Positions 1 through 13,860 of a stretch of 64,000 bases of DNA are shown here, one piece after another. Each line of letters begins with the position of its first letter. Positions within the stretch are counted from its first letter, which is position 1. The position numbers and the translations under genes were made by a program. The stretch is from the NCBI GenBank assembly GCA_963971225.1, contig OZ020267.1, positions 150,651,920-150,715,919 of the forward strand. The letters are read 5' to 3'. A model generated the notes under the pieces. It saw only the letters and a program-made list of their open reading frames with translations. It was not told where the DNA came from and made no database searches. This stretch comes from Melieria omissa. Taxonomy: Eukaryota > Arthropoda > Insecta > Diptera > Ulidiidae.

Positions 1-294
1 GAATGTTGTCTAATATTACAGAATACTACAGAATTCTCTAGAAATTCTCTAATTCTCTATAATCCCAAATATTATATTTAATTGTATGACAAATTTTATC
101 AAATATATTTCAATGAAAACTTCCCACAATATTGTTTAATAGTCTCTCTAGAATTTTCTTCAATTTCCTATTCAAACCTATCATAAATATTGCAGAATAT
201 ATTCGCATAAAAATTCCCCAGAAGAATGTCGAACATTTGAAATATTAAACCGCAAAAATATTTTTGTAAAAACCTGTGATGACGCATAATTCCG
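1..294. other. AT-rich non-coding start of window
   Basis: Degenerate short repeats of GAATTCTCTA/AATATT type are present. I see no gene. Confidence 0.5.
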
Positions 295-930
295 CTAACG
301 GTACTCTCATGTCACAAACATATTAGGACATCATTCCAAATATGCAAAAGAAATTTATGAACATTCAAACCGCTTAAAATTTGCCAAAAATGTAACACTC
401 TGACGTTCATTTGCCGAATCAGAAAATTAACAGCAATTCTGCGTAAAGAACAAAACGCCAATGAGCTTCGTTTTAAAGCAACCAATAAATTTTTGACAAT
501 TTTGCAATACATTTTTGTCATACAATATCTTTTCCCATTTTTTAGGGCATTTTTTGGCTCAAGCCACAAATTTTTTTTTGCGTACTTCTTCTTTTTTTTT
601 GTCGTTCTTTGCCGATTTTTTAGGGCATTTTTTTTTTCTTGGCTCCAGTTGCTAACGGTATTCTCTTGTCAAATACACATTAGGACATCATTCTTAATAT
701 GCAAAAGAAATTTATTGACTTTCAAACCACTTAAACTTTGCCAAAAATGTCAAACTCAGACGCTGAATTTATTCCACCTGCCAAATCAGAAAATTTTCAA
801 CAATTTTGGGAAAACAACAAAACGCCAATGACCTTCGTTTTAAAGCAACCAATAAATTTCTGACAATTTTACAATATATTTTTTCCCATTTTATTGGTCA
901 TTTTTTTTTCGGCTCAAGCAAAAAGTTAAT
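295..930. repeat. Two-copy tandem duplication, period about 357 bp
   Basis: CTAACGGTA at 295 and again at 652 opens two diverged copies. Both contain TTAGGACATCATTC, ATATGCAAAAGAAATTTAT, CAAAACGCCAATGA and a T-rich end with GGCTCAAGC. The open reading frames across it are not conserved between copies, so I read no protein. Confidence 0.8.
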
Positions 931-3900
931 GAACCTTCGCGATATTACAGCAAATTTCCAATGAAAAATTAAATTGGTTTTTTTCATAAAAAACTGCCAC
1001 TATTTTATGTATATGTGTGTATGTGTTTGTGTCTAGCATTGAAATTCACAACAACGCCCACTTGGTCAACTCCTTTTACCACCGCTGGCAAGTTCGGCGA
1101 GTGTTAATCATCAGCGCCATTGGCAACACCACAGGGCCAGCAAAACAGACACACCAGCAACACCAACATGAAACGAGACCAAAGCAGTCGAAATGAAACA
1201 CTTCGAATTCAATTCGAATGCGCAGAAAACACGCGTCAATGATTATACAAATGTGGCCAAAACCAAATTGGCAATGCAGTGGGCGTCGGCACCGTCAAAC
1301 GCGGTGTCAGCGCTCTGGTTCGGCATTCAAGTGGGCAGAACAACAGCTAAACGAAATGTTTGCACTGTGCATTCGTCAACGATGCATTGAGGCTGTCAGG
1401 CAGGTAGAGCGGCTCAACACTTTCACTGCTGACCTTAAAAAGCGCACGCAGTCATAAAACGCAGATCAGCAAAAGTTGACCGCAGGCCATCAATCCTTGG
1501 TTTTATTTTTTGGCAAAACCCTCTTCACAAAACGGCCTGAATTGCAGTGCATAAGTGGCTGCAGCGGCCCAAAAAAGTGAAACAACCACGAGCAGCCATT
1601 AAAATTTTGGCATTCTTAAGAATTGCTGCAGCCGCCCGAACGCAGACAGACAAACAAACGAATACGCAAGCAAACCCAAAAACTTGCCGTCGAAACCAGA
1701 AAGCGAAAGTCAAATGACCAGTTTCGGTTTTTTGGCAACGATGGCCCTGCAAATTCGCAAGCAAAAAGCACAAATCAGACCCCAACAAAATGATGTCATG
1801 CGCAATGCGAACTGCGGCTGCGTAGCCGAACACAACAGCGAACGAAACACACTTGGATGCTGCTCGAAAAACTTGTGGCCACACAACAACTGTGCAGCAA
1901 TAATTGTCAAACACATCAGCTGTGGCAACCAAAAGCGACTTTCGTACCAACTTTTGAATAAGTTAAAATATATAAAAAAAAACAAAAAAATATATAAAAA
2001 CCAAAATGTATAAATCTTTTATTTTTTTGGGCAAAACAGGCTCACGGCAATTTTTTTGAAAGTCTTGCAAAGTTGCAATGCGGCTTTTTGGTTGCCGCAG
2101 TTTTATCTACACTTTTTGTTGTTGTTATGGCTCGTTAAATGGAGACCCTGAATTAAAGCTGCTATTTTATTCTCGACTTGCTGCGTTTTTGTTGTTTTTA
2201 GTTGCTATTTGCTGGCAGCTTGTGGGAAGCCGGCACTTCAAGTCCTGTTTTTAGGCAAAGCTGCAACAAAAACCGCGACAGCAACAGAAAAGCAAGTAAC
2301 AGCCAAAGCGGTTACTACACCCAAGTGCACTGTGGACAATTTATGAGTCACTTTAGCGTAACAAATTGACCAGTGCACAATTTCGGCTTGAGCCCACTAG
2401 TTTTGGTTTTATTTATTTATTTTTTCGGTTTGCTTTTGATTTTCATTTCGGCTCGTTTGCTTTGGTTTTAAACGTGCGCAATGTTCAGTTTGTCTTGGCC
2501 ACATTTAATTGCATTCGTCTATATGCCAATATGTGAATTAACAGTTACTTGTTGCAATGCCAGTTTGGTGTTCAAACACGCTGAAATGGCTGGCCAGCTT
2601 GGCCAATTAACGGTGTCTGCGTTGTTTGTCTGCCATGGCTGGGTTTTCAGACGTTTAATGCAACTTTCAAATGGCTATTTCGGCTCTTCCCCGCTGTGTC
2701 TCTTTTTCGCTCTCTCTGACTCTCTGTATAATTTATTGGTCTTTGTTTGTAGTTGCTTTAGTTTTCATTTACTTTGTCCGTGTTCGTGCTTGGCGCTTTT
2801 GAGCTGCAAATAAAAAATATAAAAAAATATTACTGCTGGTAGCGACACTTAAAATGCAAAGAGTTCGCCCACCCTGATTATGTCATGTCGGCATTGAGTC
2901 GCGCCAATTGCTGCATTCAATATAATCGTACTCGGATATATGTATGTGCCCACAAATAATATTTGTATGTACTCGTGCTTGGTGTGCTGTCGATGACGTT
3001 GTTCGGCAGCTCTATGAGTTGGAGTTTCGTGTTTTACGACAAAACAAGTTTGTTGCTTGCAGTCTTTTGTTTGTGCACCACAATTCTGACCTGCCAGTTA
3101 AATGCGCGTAACGTGGCTCAATTGCTTTAAGACACTATTGATTCAAAGCTAATTTTTCCTTGTCCATTCAAAGTTTTCACAATCATTTGCCCAATTTTCT
3201 TCAGCCAGCAATAAATGATTGAACAATTTTCTCCTCATTGCCATTAATAGAATCAAATCCGGTTGTGTTATGATTAATCATATCTGCTGCCGCATGTTAT
3301 CATTCTGTCACTCGTTGAGCAGCACCACACACAACAACAACATTCGAGCCAAGCCTCGTTCTTGCAGGCTTAAAGCAGCAGCGCGCTGTAAAAAATCAAC
3401 TTCAAGCCCACTTGAAAAACCGTGCCGCCTAGTTTTTGTTATTGTATTATGTTATTGTTGTTGGCTGTCCACATCCACTCGCATACGCACGTTTGAATGC
3501 GATTTGGAATTCAATCGGCACCAACTCGGCAGCTGCCAATAAGATTGGTGCCGCTCGTTGCCACCACTGCTGCCGTTGCCGTTGCCGCGGCTGACCTTCT
3601 TTCACTCCATAATACAATACAATAATTCGATATTTTGCTCACTTCAAACATTTCGTATGCGCCAGCAGCATGTGGGCGCCGCTTTAATATTCCACAAATA
3701 CATACTTACTCACATATTTACATCATACGCCTTGCAAATATTTGTCTGCTTGTTTTTCTTAAAAGCCAATGTACTCCCACATCTCTTTGCCTTATTTATT
3801 AAAAATAAAAAATTATAAAAACATTTTTATTTATTTGTTTCTAATTCATAAGCTTTGCCAAGTATTTAAATTAAGCTCAAACTAGCAACAAGACATATTG

Positions 3901-4239
3901 TGTGCGCACAAGCTTCGTTTATTAAGTTTGTTAGTAGACAAAGCGCACAGCAAATAAACCTACGCTGCTCTTTGTTGTCACTGTGAGTTGGCTTCGGTGG
4001 TTGTATTTTGTATTTTTGTCGCTCTTTGCCCGTCACCAAAGTCAATTTTAACGATGTTGTTCACCTTCGGCGCAATATTTAACGTCTGCGCTTCGTTGCA
4101 TGACAAAAGGAAAGACTTGCGTCAGCGCAAAATATATTTTCGTTGACAATTTCTCAATATGAAACAAAGAGTTTTGCATAACACAAACTTTTATTGTCAA
4201 CAATTTCTAACAATAAAACAAAGAAATGTTCCTAGCTCG
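931..4239. other. Non-coding stretch, no gene recognised
   Basis: The sequence is mixed-composition, fly-like intergenic or intronic DNA with CAA/GTT-rich patches. Open frames up to 141 codons lack any family signature and overlap each other on both strands. From about 4080 the sequence grades into the repeat array that follows. Confidence 0.5.
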
Positions 4240-6440
4240 ATGAGATTGTTGCTTAGGTCTTTTGATTTAAAAGTTAAGGTGTTACAAAATATTTTCGTCA
4301 ACAGCTTCTAGCAATAACATGCAGCCACCTTCAAATATCAACGAGTTTGTTGCTAAAGTCTTTTGATTAAAAGCGCACAAAACCACAAAATGTATTTCGT
4401 TGACAGTTTCTAACAAAACAACCATTCCCATAGTTCGTCGAGTTGAGAACATTCAGAACCACACAAACTTTTTTCTTTGACAATTTAATACAATAAAATA
4501 AAGAGAGTCAAACGAGTTTGTTTCTTAAGTCTTTCGTTTGAACATGAAGAAAACCACGAAACTTATTGTTGACAGTTTCTAGTAAAATCAAAGCCATTGC
4601 TATAGCTAGTCGAGTTTTTCGCTTAAGTCCAGCTGTTGAATATGTTTGAAATGATTGAAACTCGTTTAGTAGAAAATGTTTCGTAATAAAATTAAATTAT
4701 TCGCGCAGCTCGTCGATTTTTTCGGTTTAGTCTTTTAATTGAGAATATTCAGAACCACCCAAACTTTTTTCGGTGACAGTTTGTTGCAATTAAAAAAAGA
4801 TACTAACCCGAGTTTGTTGCTTAAGTCTTTTGATTGAACGTGAAGAAAACTACGTAACTTATTTCGTTGACAGTTTCAAGCAAGTTTTTTCGCTTAAGTC
4901 CATCGGATGAATATGTTCGAAATCATTGAAACTCGTTTTGTAGACAATTTTTCGTAATAAAATTAAATCATTCTCGTAGCTCGTCAAGTTTGCCGGTTGA
5001 GTATTTTCGTTGAGAACATTCAGCACCACCCAAATTTTTTTCGTTGACAGTTTCTGGCAATAAAAAAAAAGATACTCACACGAGTTTGTTGCTTAAGTCT
5101 TTTGATTGGACGTGAAGAAAACCACGAAACTTATTTCGTTAACAGTTTTAACCAAGTCGAGTCAAGTTTTTCGCTTAAATCCAGCTGTTGAATATGTTTG
5201 AAATTATTGAAACTCGTTTCGCAGAAAATTTTTCGTAATAAAATTAAATCATTCTCGTAGCTCGTCAAGTTTGCCGGTTGAGTCTTTTCGTTGAGAACAT
5301 TCAGCACCACCCAAACTTTTTTCATAGACATTTTCTCGCATTTTTTCTTTATTGAATGTAAAGAAATCCACGAAACTTATTTCGTTCAAAGATTCTAGCA
5401 AAATCGAAGCCATCGCTATAGCTAGTCAGTTTATCGCTTAAGTCCATCGGATGAATATGTTAGAAATGAACTCGTTTTATAGAAAATTTTTTTGTAATAA
5501 AATGAAACAATTACCGTAGCTCGTCGAGTTTGCCGTTTGAGTCTTTCAATTGAGAACATTTAGCACCACCCAAACTTTTTTCGTTGACATTTTCTCACAA
5601 TAAAATAAAGAGACTCACACGAGTTTGTTGCTTAAGTCTTTTGCTTGAATGTGAAGAAATCCATTAAACTTATTTCAATGATAATTTGGAACAAAATCGA
5701 AGCCATTCATTCAAGCCATCAAGTTTGCCGCTTAAGTCTATTGACTGAATATGTTTGAAATTATTGAAACTCGTTTCGTTGACAATTTTTCGTACTTAAA
5801 TGAAACCATTCCTGTAGCTCGTCGAATTTTTCGCTTGAGTCTTTTTACTGAGAACATTCAGAAAGACCGAAATTTTATTCGCTGACATTTTCTCGCAATA
5901 AAATAAAAAGACTTAACGAGTTTGTCGCCACTAAACACGAAGCCATTGCTGTAGCTAGTCGAGCTTGTTGCTTAAGTCTATTGATTGAATATGTTTGAAA
6001 CCATTTAAACTCGTTTCGTTGACAATTTTTTGTAATAAAACGAAACCATTCCTGAAGCTCATCACCATTCCTGAACATTTAAAATCACCTAATCTTATTT
6101 CCTTGAAAATTTCTAGCAAGAAAATGAAGACACTTTTCAGCTCACATTGAGTTTGTCGCTTCAGTCTTTTGATTAAATGCCAAGAAAACTTATTTGGTTG
6201 ACAACTTCTTACAAAAACGAATGCCTTCTCGTAGTTCTTCGTGTTTGTCGCTTAAATCTTTTCACTGGAAACAACAACATGCAATTTTTCGCCATGAAAT
6301 GGGAAAATTTTTGTGCTCGCTGAGTTTCTCGTTTAAGTCTTTTGATTGAAAGCCCAAAACGACATGCTTGTATCATTTCACCATTTCAAGCAATGGAACG
6401 AAGTAATTTTACCTAGTTTGTTGCTTCAATCTTTCAATAG
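4240..6440 (+). repeat. Satellite-like array with subunits of roughly 90 bp and a higher-order unit of about 269 bp
   Basis: Degenerate monomers share GTTTGTTGCTTAAGTC and nearby phrases such as TGAAACTCGTTT, TTCGTTGACA and GAGAACATTCAG. Closely matching units recur at about 4814, 5083 and 5621, so the spacing is 269 and 2 x 269. Three monomer variants, followed by TTTTGATTGAA, by CCATCGGATGAATATG and by GAGAACATTCAGCACC, alternate in order. That order shows a higher-order repeat. The array decays towards both ends. Confidence 0.8.
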
Positions 6441-8661
6441 AAACACCACAGAACTATTGTCCACCAACTCCAGTAGTCGCCAGTGCTCAATAATCACTAC
6501 ACATTTCAATTAAAGTTGTATCAATCAACTGGCCAACGGCACGACAACATCATTAGCCTAGCGAGCAGCAACAGGCGCAGGTGAAGTGCAGTACAACAAA
6601 AAACAAATCACATTACAACTTGATTAAAAACTCAACCGCATAATTAACACTATTGCTGCATGTAGTCACCACTACTGCAACAGTAGCAACAACAACATGA
6701 ACTAGCAGTAGCAGCAATCAAAGGACAACAGTTTCCCCATAACAAAAGGGCGCAAGCGCCTAGCAGAAATGAGCAGCCACTGCCACTGCCACTCAGTGTG
6801 CAACGCCACGCTTGTTTCATGTGATTGTGTTGCTTCCTTTTTTCATTCACCATAAGGCGGCGTATGGGCGACATTGATGCGCTGCTACTATTTGCATGCG
6901 TACTCGCCGCCGCCTGGGTAATTTAATAATTGCGGTTGCGCACACGGACATGTGGCACTCGCCCTGCCGCACGATCGGTCGGTGTGATCGGTCGAGAGCT
7001 GCAGCGAGATTGACATGTGGTTTTAGCAATTTTCAATAGCCACTGCCCCCAGCCGCAGCGTAATGATGAAAGGATGTGCTATGGTTGCGTACACGCGCAC
7101 TCACGCTTCTGTGTGGTTGAGTTTTGTGTGTGGTAATTGAAATTTTCGCTAAATTATTATGTTCGGCGCATGCAAAGAGGGAAGCACACGAATTAAATTT
7201 AATAACAATATTAGCATAAGAAATTTATAATTATACTGGAGCGCATTTTAGACAAATTATAAAATATATAAAAATCGCTATTAAATTACTACTGAAGCGG
7301 CATTTCTTAGATCAAAAGACAGGCATTCTTAAATGGGGTTTTGAACTAAAAAATTATGATTATTTTCAACACATTTAGTCTCATTTTTTCGTTCAAGGTT
7401 CTACTTTTATTTGTTGCTCACTACTAAAAACATCATTTGGCTGTGTAGTTGTGCAGACAATTTCCTACCCACATCTTTGTTCTTAGTAAAAATTCCGAAA
7501 TGTCTGAATTTTGGTTTTTTGTTTTGCATTTTACTGCACTGTGCAAACTTTATTAACTTGCCTTAATGTCAAGTTCAACATGCCAACACTGTTCACAACA
7601 CAATGCCGCCTCAACAACAACTGCTGCTGCTGCTGCTTGCATTGTTGCTGTTGATGTTGCCACTGGTGGCGTTGCTGCAGCGACACGCCGACACGCTTGC
7701 AGCGGGGCCAGCATGGCGATGCGTGTTGTTATGTTGGCAATGCGTTTGCATTGTGTTTGTTGTAATGCAGTGGCAGTGGCAGTGGCAGAGTTGGTGTGAT
7801 TGTCTTGTGGTCACTTGCCTACACCCTGCTGGTTGGTAGGCCCTGTGCAACGCTTATAGTGTTTTGCGTTCATTTGTTTGTTGTTGTTGTAGCTGGTCTT
7901 TGTCAGCGGCGCATTGTTTTGATTTGTCTGTGTGCGTGTGTAAGTGCAGTTCAGTTGAGCAACAATATGAGAAAAAGATGCTTGCTGGCAACAACCACAA
8001 TTGCTGCGCATGCCACATTATCCAAGCTGCATAGCTGCAACATCATCATCGCTATCGGCAGCTTGCGCGCAGCATCATCAAACGTCACGCTGCCAGTGAT
8101 GCTGCTCATCAACTTCAGTTTCAGCTGCTGTGGCAAAACTTCATGATTGGCAACATTTTATCATCATTATGGCATTTCGCTATTATGTTGACCGAGTGTT
8201 GGTTTTGTTGTTGTTGTTGTTGCTTTCATTGTTGTTATTGCTTTTGTAATTGCTTGCGCTGCCACTTACAGTTCTTTGACTCTTGCTGCTGCCTCTTTGT
8301 CTTTGATGTTACTGTTGCTGTTGCAGTCGCCTTTCTTCTTGTTCTTCTTCGTGTGCTACGTTTTCTCTGCCATTTTTCTACAATTCTGCTGTATTTTTCC
8401 TGGCCATCACGTTGCATTCTCCGCTGTTTTTACTTTTTTTTTACTGCAATTTTCTACCTCTGCCTCTACGCTGCAAGTGAGAAGAAACAATTTCCCAGAA
8501 AATCAAATGACTAAACCACAGCGCAGACCATGGCGCAGTGCTCTTTCAAGTTGTGGCCATTGCATGGTACAATGTGTGGATTTTAATATTTACCACATTG
8601 TGGTGGGGTAAAAAAAAATAGGAAGCTTTATGAATTAAAACAAACGACAAAAAAAATTCAG
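6441..8661. other. Non-coding stretch with CTG/TTG-rich patches
   Basis: No gene is seen. Trinucleotide-rich patches lie at about 7603-7680 (CTG/TTG) and 8200-8350 (TTG/CTT). These produce artificial Leu-, Val- and Cys-rich open frames in several phases. Confidence 0.5.
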
Positions 8662-9520
8662 TTGAAATTGAAAATTGAATGAATTTAAATAAATTAAAAA
8701 CAAACACTATAAATGTGTTTTAGTTCATAAAAAATAAGAATGTTAATGACTTAAAATACTAAAAATGTAAACCACAAAAAATATTTTAAGTATTTAAAAA
8801 TTTCATTTGAGATTAAAAAATTTTCCAGAATTATAGATTTTTAAATTCCACATATTTAAGATTAAAATTACAAATATTCTAAATAAACATAAATATGAAA
8901 AAAAATAAATAGAAATATAAAAAATTAAAAGTTATTTTATATTTAAATTTAATTGAAATTGAAAATTTAATGAATTTAAATAAATTAAAAAAAACACTAT
9001 AAATGTGTTTTAGTTCATAAAAAATAAGAATTTTAATGACTTAAAATACTGAAAATTTAAACTACAAAAAATATTTTAAGTATTTAAAAATTTAATTTGA
9101 GATACAAAATTTTTCAGATTTTTAGATTTTTAAATTCCACATATTTAAGATTAAAATTACAAATATTCTAAATAAACATAAATATAAAAAAAAGAAATAG
9201 AAATATAAAAAATTAGCAGTTATTTTAAATTTAAATTTAATTGAAATTGAAAATTGAATGAATTTAAATAAATTAAAAAAACACTATAAATGTGTTTTAG
9301 TTCATAAAAAATAAGAATTTTAATGACTTAAAATACTAAAATTATAACTAAAAATATTTTGATTAGTTACAAACATAATTTGAGATTAAAAAATTTTCCA
9401 GATTTTTAGATTTTTAAATTCCACATATTTAAGATTAAAATTACAAATATTCTAAATAAACATAAATATAAAAAAAAATATAAATATAAAAAATTTAAAA
9501 TTATTTTATACTAAATAAAA
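8662..9520. repeat. A-rich tandem repeat, three copies, period about 290 bp
   Basis: TTGAAATTGAAAATT starts copies at 8662, 8953 and 9241. Each copy continues with CACTATAAATGTGTTTTAG, TTCATAAAAAATAAGAAT and AAATTCCACATATTTAAG. Copies are highly similar, so amplification looks recent. Confidence 0.9.
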
Positions 9521-12387
9521 CCTACTAAATACTGTTCAAAATTTTTTTAAAAAAATTTACAAAAAAATGATTTCATTGCCTCATTTCGCCGCCATTACCT
9601 CACACACACAAACACACACACGTTTCAATTGCAAACATTTTTGCACAACCATTTTTGCCGCCTACAATACGGCGCAACCTGAAGAACAAAAGCACAGACC
9701 CAACGCCAGAAAAAACAACAAAAGTAACAACAGTATAAGCCAAGCAAATCCCTTCCCTTTCATTTAGCTTTGCAACAAGCACTCAACTAATTGCTTTACA
9801 ATAAGCCACATAAATAAGCAAAACAACAACAACAAAACAAAAATCGACATAGTGGCACTCCTACCCACAGCGCCCGCCAACGCTGCACACGTCCGCTCCC
9901 CTTGACCGCCGTCGTCACCGCCGATGCCAGCGCCAGTGTGCGCGTATAATGACCCCACCACATAGACAACATGAATGAAATAAACTGGCGGCTGGCTGGC
10001 AACAGCCGCCGCTGCCGACCACAAGACGTCGCCAACTTCAGACACAAACAATGGGACAATCAAGGTGGTCGTTCGTACCGCTGCAGTCAGCATCGAAAGT
10101 ACAGCAAATGAAAGCCACAGCCACCGGCACCAGAAAGCCAGCCAGCCAGCTCGACTGGCCCGAGCTCGAAACCGCGCCAAGTGCAAAAGCAATAAAACAG
10201 CAAATAATAACGAGAACAGCAAAAACAACCGTAACAACAGCTAAACAATAAGTGCAGCGCAAACAACAACAACAACAACAATGCACACACAAAAAACCCA
10301 AAGCCATGGCAATAAATTTTTACAGCGGCAAAAACACGCCGCGGCAATAAGTCAAGAAATATGTAGAAAAGTTGCAAAAAATAAGTGTAGCGGAAGACGT
10401 GGCGAATGCTCAAGAAGAAGAAGAAGAAGAAGCAGAATTATTAATAAATTTATGCTATTTTAAAGTGCGAAATACGGCACGCCCACTCCCACTGCAATAT
10501 CGAAACTCGGTCGGCGCTGAATTAGCACCAAACGCCAAATGAAGGGCACGGCACATTAATTGCCGGCAATTGAGCGCAAATGTGCTCTAATTGGCGCCGG
10601 GCGACTGCAAATATTGAGCAATTATTTAAATTTTCCATACGCAGTTGTCGTTGTCGTTGTCGATGACAATTGTCGATACATAATTTATAAGCGCACTGAG
10701 AGCGTTGCGGATGCTGCAATCAGCGGTTTCCCTGTGTGTGTATGAATAAACACTTAGTTATGTATGTTTTGTATTTTCAAGTGTCTATGTGTGTGTGTGT
10801 ATTGTTGAGGCAATTAAAAATGAGGCTGTTTAAAAACGCATTCAGCATCTAAAAATAGCCAAAGCATGCGAACAAGCGAGCAAACGCGCGCAAATATTTT
10901 AATATTAATTACAAAGCTGCCGTGGCGGCAAGTAGGCAGCCGGCTAGCAGCGCTCACAGAAACAACAACAACAAACAATTATACCCTGTGCTGGCACCAT
11001 ACATAAAGAGCTGCGTCTGCAATGTCGAGGCTCGACGCCATTGCAAGGAAGCCGCATTGCTTAAAAACAACAATGTTGGCACTGGCAACGAGACGCGCTC
11101 GCGTACGGGCGGCCGTTGCAGATGCAGAGCGATAATTGACACCTCGCCGAGACACAAAATGTTGTACAATAAATGCTTTTATTTTCGCTATCGCTTGCTT
11201 GTTGCTGCTGGTAGTTTTTTGTTACTATTTTGTTTTCATTTTTTTTGTTTTTTGGTTGTCTGCATGTTTTATTTATTGTGTGTTATGCGTAGCCTTGATA
11301 TTGATTTAGATTTGTGTTAAACATGAAAAGCACATAGCTTGTTGTATGTATGAGTTTTTGTGTGTGTGAACAATTCGCCTTGGAATGAGAACTATTTTGA
11401 TTAGTCTGCTTCCAACATGGGGTTTCCCATTGCATTTAATGAACTCAATGATGTTGAAACGCTCACTTTTAGTAGTCAAAATGCTGTAGATTCGATAAGA
11501 AACTAACCCAGAAACAATCTGCCAATCTTTTACTATGAAAATTTCAATTGTTTTGTATGCACACGTCATGCCCGCTGGCACACGCGCTGTGTCAAGGATA
11601 ATGCCAAATTAACAAAGTGCCGTTTTGCTCCACAATGCGTCACAATATCCACCATCGATCCATTAACTTGTGCAACGTATAAATTAGAAATGTTCACATT
11701 CCAAAATGCTTCAAATCACCTTCAACACTAAACAAATACATTTTGTGGCTTCTCATTTTGTTTTCCTTCTCAAATATTTAACTCGTCGCTCCTTTTTTGT
11801 TTTGACTTTAATCTATTTTTGCAACGTTTGCATATGAATGCAAATGAAACATTTGGCATTGAATTTTCACCGCTTTTGATTTGCTTTCAAAATCATTTCA
11901 ATTCAATTTCAACTCTAAAATCACTTAATATGCCAGCGGGTTGCGAATTTTTTCGGCAAGTGCACGAAATTTCAAGACAAAAACAATATTGAAATAACAT
12001 TTCAATGCTTGCATACGGAATAAGCTAGATTTCAGTTTCGTTTCAAAACAACAAGTAAAACCAGAATATTTTGTTGCTTTTGTCTTTGATGTTTGTTATT
12101 TTTTGTTTTCTTTATTTATTTTTTTTTTTTGGTGTCTGCAAACATGTATTTCTTTTACATTTTGTCTGTTATTTTCTGCACGTATTTTTGGCATAAATCG
12201 ACTGGGTACAATGTGTACAAGCAAAGTGGCAGCTATTTGCGCTAAATTTGGACTGAAAAAGCTAAAAGATTGTTTTTTTGGTTGGCAACAAAAACAGTAA
12301 GAAGCATTCTTTATAATTTTGAGACAAATTTTGAAGATTTGGGGTTGGGATTTTAGAATTTTGGTCTGTTCTCAGAGAGTTGCTATT
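9521..12387. other. Non-coding stretch, no gene recognised
   Basis: CAA-rich and AAG-rich microsatellite patches (about 10262-10281 and 10411-10431) lie in otherwise unique sequence. The longest open frames here (for example minus strand 9764-10237) are low-complexity Leu/Val/Cys strings with no domain. Confidence 0.5.
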
Positions 12388-12565
12388 GCTTGATGCACTG
12401 AAATCGGCAGACTTGAGAATATTGCCAGTTTTTCTTCATCTCCTGTCGAAACTGGAACAAACAATTCTCTAAACAGTGCTTGATGCACTCAAATCGGCAG
12501 ACTTTGTTAGTATATTGACAGGTTTTCTTCATCTGCTGTCGAAACTGGAACAAGCAATTCTCCAA
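12388..12565. repeat. Two-copy tandem repeat, period 90 bp
   Basis: GCTTGATGCACT at 12388 and 12478 starts two copies. Both contain AAATCGGCAGACTT and GTCGAAACTGGAACAA. The 90-bp period is close to the monomer size of the 4.2-6.4 kb array, but the sequence is different. Confidence 0.85.
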
Positions 12566-12659
12566 AATACGCTAAACTAAATCGTGTTGGTCTCAAATTA
12601 TTTGAAATTTGAAAACCAAACCTCATCGCCACTTCTTCAAAAGCTTTATTTTATTCAAT

Positions 12660-13860
12660 ATAAGTTTGTTGCTTAAGTCTTCAGTTTAGCTGTGACGAGG
12701 CCAAATGCTACGTCAGTCCAAACAAGCGAACAGTTGAATAATCGGAAAACAAATGTTCCGCAATTATTTTTGAATTTAATTTTGTGCTTTGAGCATACAA
12801 AATGGATGGAAGATTGCAAAAAACAATTGTTAAAATTGTTCATAATATCGATTTTGACGATTTCTTCAAACCTTAAAACAAGTTTGTCGCTTAAGTCTTT
12901 TATTTTGTTCTCACCAGACCAATGCTCGCATAGAAAAACTACAAATAGGTTTCTGATTGTAAGAAACTTTCAATATTTAATTTTATGTCCGAGTTTGTGT
13001 GTTGCTGTTAATTTACAAAAATTAAAAACATATTGTGGAAAATTTTCAACATTACATTTAATTCGAAATCTGAACATCAGCAGCGGTCTAATCAGCAGTT
13101 GCCATAACTGAAGACAAGTTCGTTGCTTAAGTCTTCTGTTCAGCGGTCTTTGCTCTATTCAGGATGAGTTCGTTGCTTAAGTCTTCTGTTCAGTGGTCTT
13201 TCCGGCTCTTTACTCTATTCAAGATAAGTTTGTCGCTTAAGTCTTCTGTTCAGCGGTCTTTCCAGCATTTCCCTCTATTCAACATAAGTTTGTCGCTTAA
13301 GTCTTGTGTTTGGCCTTCACTTAGCAAATATTCACAGGCATAAAGAATATAAAAAAAATGGAAATGTCTTGGCAAAAAATTTTAGAAAATTATTTCAAAT
13401 TTATGATCCGCATTGCTAAAAAATTAGAAAATATTAAAAAGAAATCAACAACAATTAAAGTCTGCTTAGCACACCTGCTCATTCTTTCTATTGAATGCAA
13501 GTTTGTTGCTTGAGTCTTGTGTTTTGCCTTCACTTGGCAAATATTCACAGGCATACAAATATCAAGAAAATGAAAATGTTTTAGCAAAAAATTTTAGAAA
13601 ATTTTTACAAATTTATGTTCCACATTGCTAAAAAATTAGAAAAAATTAAAAAGAAATCAACAACAATTAAAGTCTGCTTAGCACACCTGCTCATTCTTTC
13701 TATTGAATGCAAGTTTGTTGCTTGTGTCTTGTGTTATAGACACATTTTTTCAATAACACATGCAAACAGGACAAGCTAAAAAAACATCTATACTCATAAC
13801 TTCAAACACTTTTTCGAGCCTCAGCATTGCTCCTTCAATCACTCTTCAGTATGCCGCCGC
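12660..13860 (+). repeat. Repeat cassette A: 60-bp units and 0.2-kb units carrying the CTTAAGTC motif
   Basis: Motif copies lie at about 12662, 12881, 13116, 13166, 13226, 13286, 13500 and 13712. The three copies from 13166 to 13286 are spaced exactly 60 bp with CTCTATTCAA/GG and CAGCGGTCTT between them. From about 13300 a longer unit of about 215 bp, with CTGCTTAGCACACCTGCTC, is repeated. The cassette ends near TTCGAGCCTCAGCATTGCTC (13813). A second copy lies at 15720-16290. Confidence 0.85.

Noticed and set aside
7603..8420. Leu/Val/Cys-rich open frames on both strands
   Set aside because: They come from CTG/TTG/CTT trinucleotide-rich DNA open in several frames at once.
9764..10237. 157-codon minus-strand open frame
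   Set aside because: It is a Leu/Val/Cys/Ala-rich string over CAA-repeat DNA with no start context or homology that I recognise.
13161..13310. Regular 60-bp units considered as a CRISPR-like array
   Set aside because: This is a eukaryotic genome. The whole 60-bp unit is repeated, with no unique spacers and no cas genes.
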